A DNA stretch of 6,213 nt from Microbacteriaceae bacterium (GTDB lineage Bacteria; Actinomycetota; Actinomycetes; Actinomycetales; Microbacteriaceae). Of the stretch, positions 1 through 6,213 are shown piece after piece. Each line of letters begins with the position of its first letter. Position 1 is the first letter of the stretch. The position numbers and the translations under genes are program-made. Below the pieces are notes generated by a model. It did not search any database, had not been told where the DNA came from, and saw only the letters and a program-made list of their open reading frames with translations. The stretch lies in assembly GCA_022701925.1 (NCBI GenBank), contig JAKONM010000278.1:1-6213 (forward strand), read 5' to 3'.

Positions 1-258
1 GACTACTGCGTGCTGCTCGACCCCTGGTGGAACCCGGCGGCGGAGGCGCAGGCCGTGGACCGCGCGCACCGCATCGGGCAGCAGCGCCAGGTGATGGTCT
101 ACCGGCTGGTGGCCAAGGACACCATCGAGGAGAAGGTGATGGCGCTCAAGCAGGTGAAGCGCGAGCTGTTCGACGCCGTCATCGACGGGGGCGGCGGCGA
201 CCAGGCGGCCGCGGCCAGCGCCCTCTCCGCCTCCGACGTCCGGGAGCTGCTGGCCTGA
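1..258 (+). CDS. SNF2-family DEAD/DEAH-like helicase, C-terminal fragment (5' end outside window)
   Basis: This is the last 85 residues of a gene that enters the window already in frame at base 1 and ends at TGA 256-258. The visible peptide carries the end of the second RecA-like lobe of SNF2/Swi2 ATPases. It has a DPWWNPAAEAQA segment (visible residues 7-18), then the motif VI signature VDRAHRIGQ (residues 19-27), whose two arginines are the expected ATP-contacting arginine fingers. Next come VYRLVAKDTIEEKV and a short helical tail typical of bacterial SNF2 proteins. The family uses ATP to translocate on double-stranded DNA; bacterial members are usually HepA/RapA-like or helicases of unknown role. 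The N-terminal lobe and any SWIM zinc domain lie outside the window, so the subfamily cannot be set. The gene ends 22 bp before the stop of the convergent transporter gene, with no strong hairpin between them. Family assignment is firm; cellular role is unknown. Confidence 0.93.
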   Translation, partial: DYCVLLDPWWNPAAEAQAVDRAHRIGQQRQVMVYRLVAKDTIEEKVMALKQVKRELFDAVIDGGGGDQAAAASALSASDVRELLA

Positions 259-280
259 CGGCCGGCGCGGGGACGGCGGC

Positions 281-1570
281 TCAGCCGGCGTCGGCCTCCT
301 CCTCGACCCGCTCGGCCGTCCGCGCCGGTGTCGCGCCCGCCGCGGCGGCCCGCATCGCGCTGCGGCCGGAGGGCAGCAGGATCGCGATCCCGGTGACCGC
401 GATCGCCAGCACCCCGGTGCCCACCAGCAGCGCGCGCACGCCAGCGCCCTCCGCGATCGGGCCGAACGCCACCATGCCGAGCGGGAAGGCCAGCGCCATG
501 ACGATCGTCACGTAGCTGAAGACGCGCCCCTGCTTCTCCGGCGGCACCGCCTCCTGGATCAGCGTCATGAACGGGGCGGAGAAGAGGGGCACCATCGCCC
601 CGAACGCGAACATCAGCGCGTAGAAGGCCCACAGGGCGGGCACCAGGCCGAGGCCGAGCGAGAAGACGCCGAAGCCGAACGAGGACAGCACGATCATCCG
701 GATCCGGCTGCGCTTCGCCAGCACGGTCGACACCGCCACGCCGCCGAGCAGCATGCCGATGCTGAAGGCGAGCTCGAGCAGCGTCAGCAGCCACACGTCG
801 CGCCCCCACTCCTGCGCGATCAGCAGCGGGGTCACGAAGCTCGGCGAACCGGTGAGCACGATGATCACGGCGAACAGCACCATCAGCCAGCGGATGAAGC
901 CGTGCCGCCAGATGAAGCGCGCGCCCTCCACCAGGTCCTCGCGGAACCCGGTGGTGCGGTCGCTCACGGCCTGCAGGGTCGGCACGGTGACCGCGAGCAG
1001 CACCCCGACGCCGATCAGGGCGGTGACGACGTCGATGAAGAAGACGGGCACGATGCCGAACGCGCCGAACACCGCGCCCGCGACCGCCGGACCGAGCAGC
1101 GCGAGCCCGGACTGGATGGTCTGGAACAGGCCGTTCACGCGCAGCAGGTGCTCCTGCGGCACCAGCTGCGGGATCACCGCCTGCACCGTCGGCTGCTGGA
1201 AACCGGCGCCGACGGAACGCACGGCGCAGGCCAGCAGGATCACCCACAGGTCGGTGACGCCGTTCATCATCAGCACCGCGAGGCCCAGGGTGGCGAGCGC
1301 CGTCGAGGTGTCGGCCGCGACGATCAGCGCCTTGCGGTTCACCCGGTCGGCGAACACCCCGCCGAAGATCGAGACGACCCCCTGCGGCAGGAACGCGCAC
1401 ACCGCGTAGAGGGCGACGGCGATCGCCGAGCCGGTCTGCAGGGTGACGTACCACATGACCGCGTACTGGACCACCATCGAGCCGAACAGCGAGATCGTCT
1501 GCCCGCCGATGAAGAGGCCGGTGTTCCGCTTCCAGGCGGTCGTCGCCGGGGTCGTCGCCGCAGTGCTCAC
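281..1570 (-). CDS. MFS efflux transporter, DHA3 / macrolide-efflux-like
   Basis: This is a 429-residue integral membrane protein, a normal length for a 12-helix major facilitator drug exporter driven by a proton gradient. Hydrophobic segments run from about residue 18 to 400. The cytoplasmic loop between TM2 and TM3 has the MFS motif A core GGVFADRVNRK (residues 70-80, with D75, R76, R79 and K80). A loop before TM11 carries the EAVPPEKQGRVFS element (340-352) common in the MefA/DHA3 branch. The C-terminal tail after about residue 402 is polar, Ala-rich and ends acidic. The start is GTG at 1568-1570, supported by a good Shine-Dalgarno (GAGGAGG at 1576-1582, 5 nt away). The gene is divergent from the UvrA-like gene, with 106 bp between starts, and convergent with the SNF2 gene. 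Substrate cannot be read from sequence. Export of a hydrophobic drug or metabolite is inferred from the family; a simple metabolite exporter is the alternative. Confidence 0.9.
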   Translation of the reverse strand: MSTAATTPATTAWKRNTGLFIGGQTISLFGSMVVQYAVMWYVTLQTGSAIAVALYAVCAFLPQGVVSIFGGVFADRVNRKALIVAADTSTALATLGLAVLMMNGVTDLWVILLACAVRSVGAGFQQPTVQAVIPQLVPQEHLLRVNGLFQTIQSGLALLGPAVAGAVFGAFGIVPVFFIDVVTALIGVGVLLAVTVPTLQAVSDRTTGFREDLVEGARFIWRHGFIRWLMVLFAVIIVLTGSPSFVTPLLIAQEWGRDVWLLTLLELAFSIGMLLGGVAVSTVLAKRSRIRMIVLSSFGFGVFSLGLGLVPALWAFYALMFAFGAMVPLFSAPFMTLIQEAVPPEKQGRVFSYVTIVMALAFPLGMVAFGPIAEGAGVRALLVGTGVLAIAVTGIAILLPSGRSAMRAAAAGATPARTAERVEEEADAG

Positions 1571-1575
1571 GGATG

Positions 1576-1582
1576 CCTCCTC
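1576..1582 (-). promoter_or_regulatory. Shine-Dalgarno of the MFS transporter gene
   Basis: The complement of 1576-1582 reads GAGGAGG, a near-perfect anti-16S match, 5 nt before the GTG at 1568-1570. It fixes the transporter start and shows this transcript has a leader, unlike three of its neighbours. A CATCGT hexamer on the same strand (1592-1597) sits where a weak -10 could lie, but it lacks the first T of TANNNT and I do not call it. Confidence 0.8.
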
Positions 1583-1621
1583 GTCCCCTCCACGATGGCA
1601 CGGGGCACCGACGGGGGCCAG

Positions 1622-1653
1622 GCCCGCGCTCGACCGACCCTCCCGGCGCGGGC
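1622..1653. repeat. Inverted repeat in the transporter/UvrA-like divergent region, possible operator
   Basis: Perfect 8-bp arms GCCCGCGC (1622-1629) and GCGCGGGC (1646-1653) are separated by 16 bp. They end 11 bp before the -10 hexamer of the UvrA-like gene, so they occupy its -35 zone within the shared 106-bp control region. A regulator binding here could affect both divergent genes. The arms are pure G/C in a very GC-rich background, so a match of this size by chance is quite possible. No regulator gene lies in the window. Confidence 0.22.
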
Positions 1654-1664
1654 GGGACCCTGGC

Positions 1665-1670
1665 TATCGT
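1665..1670 (+). promoter_or_regulatory. -10 element of a probable leaderless promoter for the UvrA-like gene
   Basis: TATCGT fits the Actinobacterial TANNNT -10 consensus and is followed by exactly 6 nt and then ATG 1677. That spacing puts the transcription start on or next to the A of the start codon. No Shine-Dalgarno precedes this ATG, which agrees with leaderless translation. No convincing -35 is visible, which is common in this phylum. The same layout recurs at 5800-5805 and 5878-5883. Confidence 0.6.
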
Positions 1671-1676
1671 CGCCGC

Positions 1677-4022
<2,346 letters not shown>

Positions 4023-4065
4023 CCCGCCACCGCCCCGTCCGCAGGAGGGTCGGAGTCGGTCCGCA

Positions 4066-4078
4066 GCTCGGCCCGAGC
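4066..4078. terminator. Short palindrome between convergent genes, weak terminator candidate
   Basis: GCTCG (4066-4070), GCC, CGAGC (4074-4078) can form a 5-bp G/C-rich hairpin in the 59-bp spacer between the UvrA-like stop (4020-4022) and the kinase stop (4082-4084). Its position would serve both converging transcripts. There is no T-run on either side, so it is at best a minimal L-shaped terminator of the kind proposed for actinobacteria. Confidence 0.25.
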
Positions 4079-4081
4079 CCG

Positions 4082-4957
4082 TCAGGAGGGCGGGTCGGCC
4101 AGCACCTCTGCCAGGGTCGCCCGGTTCAACGCGGCGAACTCCGGCATCGAGCGCTCGTAGTACGGGATCGCCACGACCGCCTGCGCCAGCGCGATGCCGC
4201 GGGCGCGCGCCCACTGCCCGTCGTCGGCGGCCAGCCGGTCGCGGAAGCGCGCACGGTCGGGACCTCGGAAGCAGGACCAGGCCGGGACCAGGTCGTTCGC
4301 CGGGTCGCCGGCGCCGGCACCGCCCCAGTCGAGGACGCCCGCCAGCCGCCCGTCGCGCACCAGCAGGTTCGGCGGCAGCAGGTCCGCGTGGACCGCCGTG
4401 CGCACTCCGTCCCACGCCGGCGCCGAGCGCGCCGAAGCCCAGGCCGCGGTCACCGCGCCCCGGTCGACGCCGTCGAGCGCGGCGACCGCCGCCCGCACCG
4501 CCCCGGCCTGCTCGGGGTCGCTCGACGCCGGCCGCCCCGCCGCCGGCAGCGGGGCGGGGTCCAGCGACCGCAGCGCGATCACCGCGTCCGCCAGCCCGTC
4601 GACGTCGACCTCGCCGGCCCTCGGCACCCCGCCCTCGATCCACCGCACCAGCCCCCACCGCAGCGGGAACGCGGAGGACGGCACTCCCAGCAGCACCGGC
4701 TCCGGCACGGCGACCGGCAGCACCGCGGCGACGACCGGCAGCAGGTCGGCCTCCCGCGTCAGGTCGGCCTCCCACGAGGGCAGCCGCGGCAGCCGCGCGG
4801 CGAGGTCGTCACCGACGCGGAAGACGTGGTTCACGGTGCCGGTGCCGCGGACTCGGCGCACCGGCAGGTCCGCCAGGTGCGGCGCCTGCTCCTGCAGCAG
4901 CGCGCGCACCGTCCGCTCGTCCGCCGGCACCTCGCCGTCGTGCAGCGGCGCGGTCAC
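4082..4957 (-). CDS. Aminoglycoside-phosphotransferase-family (APH fold) kinase
   Basis: This is a 291-residue protein, a usual length for single-domain APH-fold small-molecule kinases, which transfer the ATP gamma-phosphate to a hydroxyl. The N-lobe has a GTGTVNHVFRVGD nucleotide-binding strand pair (38-50), then AARLPR with R55 where many kinases have lysine, and E69 as the likely helix-C acid. The catalytic loop is HADLLPPN (190-197): the HxDxxxxN motif with base D192 and metal ligand N197. D210 in VLDWG (208-212) is the DFG-like second metal ligand. GDPANDL (217-223) follows, as usual in the family. The start is GTG 4955-4957, chosen because it overlaps the upstream hydrolase stop as GTGA; the in-frame extension upstream has no kinase similarity. 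Expression should depend on the hydrolase transcript and on translational re-initiation. The closest-looking relatives are actinobacterial aminoglycoside/macrolide phosphotransferase-like proteins. The substrate is not readable; resistance is possible, but so is phosphorylation of a sugar or amino alcohol. Confidence 0.88.
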   Translation of the reverse strand: MTAPLHDGEVPADERTVRALLQEQAPHLADLPVRRVRGTGTVNHVFRVGDDLAARLPRLPSWEADLTREADLLPVVAAVLPVAVPEPVLLGVPSSAFPLRWGLVRWIEGGVPRAGEVDVDGLADAVIALRSLDPAPLPAAGRPASSDPEQAGAVRAAVAALDGVDRGAVTAAWASARSAPAWDGVRTAVHADLLPPNLLVRDGRLAGVLDWGGAGAGDPANDLVPAWSCFRGPDRARFRDRLAADDGQWARARGIALAQAVVAIPYYERSMPEFAALNRATLAEVLADPPS

Positions 4958-5793
4958 CCCCGCTCGCGCACCACCGGGCTGCGGTGCGCGCCCAGCCCGT
5001 CGATGCCCGCCTCCACCACGTCGCCGTCGCGCAGGTAGGGGTACCGGCCCGACATCGCGACGCCCTCGGGCGTGCCGGTCAGCAGCAGGTCGCCCGGGTC
5101 GAGCCGCACGTAGCGGGACACGTCGGCGATCAGCGTCGCCACCGAGAACACCATGTCGCCCGTCGTCGAGTCCTGCCGCGGCTCGTCGTTCACGCGGCTC
5201 CAGATGCGCAGGGCGGTCGGGTCCACCTCGTCCGCGGGCACGAGCATCGGCCCCAGCGGGCAGAACGTCGGCGAGATCTTGCCCTTCGACCACTGGCCGC
5301 CCGACTCCGCGCGCTGCCACGTGCGCTCGGACACGTCGTTGCCGACCACGTAGCCCGCGACGTGGGACAGCGCGTCCTCCTCCGCCACCCGGTGCGCCGC
5401 GGTGCCGATCACGACGCCCAGCTCCACCTCCCAGTCCAGCGACTCGGACCCCGGCGGCAGCAGGATCGGGTCCGTCGGGCCGACCACCGTGTTCGGGTGC
5501 TTGAAGAAGACGATGGGGCGGTCGGGCGGCGGGCTGCCCGACTCCGCGGCGTGCGCGGCGTAGTTCTGCCCGATGCAGACGACCGCGCCGGGTCGGGCGA
5601 TCGGCGGTCCGACCCGCTGCCCCGAGACGTCGATGTGCGGCAGGTCCGCCTCCCGCGCCCGGCGCAGCCCGTCCGCGGCCAGGAAGGCGGCGTCCACGTC
5701 GGCGGTCAGGGGGCGCAGGTCGAAGGTGCGGCCGTCGCGCAGCAGCACGGGGACCTCGGCGCCGGGGTCCCCGACGCGCAGCAGAGCAGTCAT
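4954..5793 (-). CDS. Fumarylacetoacetate hydrolase (FAH) family enzyme
   Basis: This 279-residue protein has the FAH catalytic fold: about 70 N-terminal residues, then the C-terminal beta-roll. CIGQNYAAHAAE (73-84) holds the H81...E84 pair that acts as the catalytic dyad in FAHD1-like enzymes. FFKHPNTVVGPTDPI (96-110) is the substrate-loop signature. DWEVELGVVIG (120-130) gives metal ligands E122 and E124, and D153 in VVGNDVSER (149-157) is the third. K170/K172 and LTGTPEGV (238-245) complete the site. The family cleaves or decarboxylates C-C bonds in diketo-acid substrates using Mg2+ or Mn2+ in the cytosol. Members include fumarylpyruvate hydrolase, diketo-deoxy-sugar-acid hydrolase, homoprotocatechuate-pathway isomerase/decarboxylase and oxaloacetate decarboxylase; the substrate here cannot be fixed. 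The start ATG 5791-5793 has no Shine-Dalgarno but sits 6 nt after TACGGT. It is the first gene of an operon with the overlapping kinase gene and is divergent from the gene starting at 5890. Confidence 0.92.
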   Translation of the reverse strand: MTALLRVGDPGAEVPVLLRDGRTFDLRPLTADVDAAFLAADGLRRAREADLPHIDVSGQRVGPPIARPGAVVCIGQNYAAHAAESGSPPPDRPIVFFKHPNTVVGPTDPILLPPGSESLDWEVELGVVIGTAAHRVAEEDALSHVAGYVVGNDVSERTWQRAESGGQWSKGKISPTFCPLGPMLVPADEVDPTALRIWSRVNDEPRQDSTTGDMVFSVATLIADVSRYVRLDPGDLLLTGTPEGVAMSGRYPYLRDGDVVEAGIDGLGAHRSPVVRERG

Positions 5794-5799
5794 GCTGCG

Positions 5800-5805
5800 A
5801 CCGTA
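5800..5805 (-). promoter_or_regulatory. -10 element of a probable leaderless promoter for the FAH-kinase operon
   Basis: The complement of 5800-5805 reads TACGGT, a TANNNT hexamer, followed by 6 nt (CGCAGC) and then the ATG at 5793-5791. Transcription would start at or next to the start codon. No Shine-Dalgarno is present. The -35 is not recognisable. Confidence 0.55.
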
Positions 5806-5853
5806 GCCATGCGCGCCGGAGCGCCGCGCCCATCTCTGGGGCGGCTGTCGGGC

Positions 5854-5878
5854 ATCCGATCGGGTCCCGGCTCCGGAT
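5854..5878. repeat. Nested inverted repeat beside the -10 of the 5890 gene, possible operator
   Basis: Outer arms ATCCG (5854-5858) and CGGAT (5874-5878) enclose inner arms CGGG (5861-5864) and CCCG (5866-5869). The outer right arm touches the first base of the TACCAT -10 at 5878, so a bound protein would cover the promoter spacer. The two centres differ by one base and the arms are short, so this may be chance. Confidence 0.22.
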
Positions 5879-5883
5879 ACCAT
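5878..5883 (+). promoter_or_regulatory. -10 element of a probable leaderless promoter for the gene at 5890
   Basis: TACCAT matches TANNNT and is followed by 6 nt (GCGCCG) and ATG 5890. No Shine-Dalgarno lies before the ATG. This hexamer and spacing support ATG 5890 over the nearby ATG at 5882, whose frame stops early. Confidence 0.55.
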
Positions 5884-5889
5884 GCGCCG

Positions 5890-6213
5890 ATGCCCAGTGA
5901 CAGCCCCTCGTTCGACGTCGCGGACTACGTCCGCCGACCGCTCGGACCCATGCGCGCCGCGCTGACCGGCGCGGGGACGGTGCTGCCCGACGACCTGGCC
6001 GACGCCCTGCGCTACCTGCAGCGCCGGGCGCAGGGCACCACCACCTGGCTCAGCCACGTGCTGGTCACGGCCACCCACAAGGACGCCCGGATCACCGCCT
6101 TCCTCTCCACCTGGGCCTACGAGCGCTACTGGCTGGGCGACGCCGTCGGGGCGCTCGCCGGGGACGCCGTCGCCGTGGTGCAGCGCCGCCGCACCACGCT
6201 GCTGCGCCTGCTC
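5890..6213 (+). CDS. Unrecognised helical protein, N-terminal part (runs off the window)
   Basis: The frame from ATG 5890 is open for 108 codons to the last base and its 3' end lies outside. Codon use is normal for the window, with G or C in almost every third position. The peptide is soluble-looking, has no signal peptide or membrane segment, and appears mostly alpha-helical. After a DVADYVRRPLGPM start (9-21) comes a helix around LPDDLADALRYLQRRA (32-47). A conserved-looking block follows at 53-84, with H56, H63, W75, E78, W81 and D84 spaced along amphipathic helices in the order HVLVTATHKDARITAF then WAYERYWLGDA. I do not recognise the family with confidence. The His/Glu/Asp spacing is reminiscent of ferritin-like helical bundles, but that is inference only. 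The gene is divergent from the FAH-kinase operon, with 96 bp between starts, and is probably transcribed without a leader. Confidence 0.72.
   Translation, partial: MPSDSPSFDVADYVRRPLGPMRAALTGAGTVLPDDLADALRYLQRRAQGTTTWLSHVLVTATHKDARITAFLSTWAYERYWLGDAVGALAGDAVAVVQRRRTTLLRLL

Noticed and set aside
259..290. Possible hairpin between the SNF2 and transporter stops (GCCGGC at 261-266 and 284-289; CGGC-TCA-GCCG at 277-287)
   Set aside because: The first pair is a self-palindromic hexamer with a long loop, the second has only 4 bp, and neither has a T-run. This is not enough to call a terminator in such GC-rich DNA.
1443..1676. Upstream in-frame extension of the UvrA-like gene (78 extra codons)
   Set aside because: It overlaps the transporter coding region antisense, has no family similarity, and would place the -10 inside the gene. 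ATG 1677 fits the UvrA N-terminus and the leaderless promoter.
5790..5810. Six-codon mini-ORF (MATVAA) ending in an ATGA overlap with the FAH start, a possible leader peptide
   Set aside because: Its ATG at 5808-5810 lies upstream of the TACGGT -10, so it would not be transcribed if the operon is leaderless. It also has no Shine-Dalgarno.
4958..5833. Upstream in-frame extension of the APH-like kinase to make a 583-residue protein
   Set aside because: The extra part is the FAH gene read in another frame and is Arg/Gly/Ala-rich without motifs. The GTG overlapping the hydrolase stop gives a normal family length.

Overview
This window is very GC-rich, protein-dense DNA with strong third-position G/C bias. 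It looks like the chromosome of a high-GC actinomycete. Three genes also carry start regions typical of leaderless Actinobacterial transcripts: a TANNNT hexamer, exactly 6 nt, then ATG. A Micrococcales-like or related actinobacterium is a reasonable guess, but the sequence alone does not fix the genus.

Layout, left to right. (1) 1-258 (+) is the 3' end of an SNF2-family helicase/translocase that enters from outside the window. (2) 281-1570 (-) is a 12-TM-type major facilitator efflux transporter of the DHA3/macrolide-efflux-like class, ending tail-to-tail with the helicase. (3) 1571-1676 is a divergent promoter region. (4) 1677-4022 (+) is a 781-residue UvrA-like tandem ABC ATPase that lacks the UvrB-binding domain, i.e. 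a UvrA2/DrrC-type paralogue rather than the housekeeping UvrA. (5) 4023-4081 is a short convergent spacer. (6) 4082-4957 (-) is an aminoglycoside-phosphotransferase-fold kinase. (7) 4954-5793 (-) is a fumarylacetoacetate-hydrolase-family enzyme immediately upstream of the kinase, sharing a 4-nt GTGA stop/start overlap with it. (8) 5794-5889 is a second divergent promoter region. (9) 5890 to the window end (+) is the 5' part of an unrecognised, mostly helical protein.

How the genes may work together. The divergent efflux pump and UvrA2-like ATPase share a control region and both belong to families linked to drug tolerance: export, and removal of or protection from DNA-bound drugs. They may form a small xenobiotic-response pair. 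The hydrolase and kinase form a translationally coupled two-gene operon. The kinase fold is associated with antibiotic resistance, but its pairing with a metabolic hydrolase leaves open a role in small-molecule catabolism. No biosynthetic cluster, mobile element, tRNA, rRNA or CRISPR array was seen. I found no clearly new system. The most useful observations are the repeated leaderless-promoter architecture, the UvrB-independent UvrA paralogue beside an efflux pump, and the coupled hydrolase-kinase operon.
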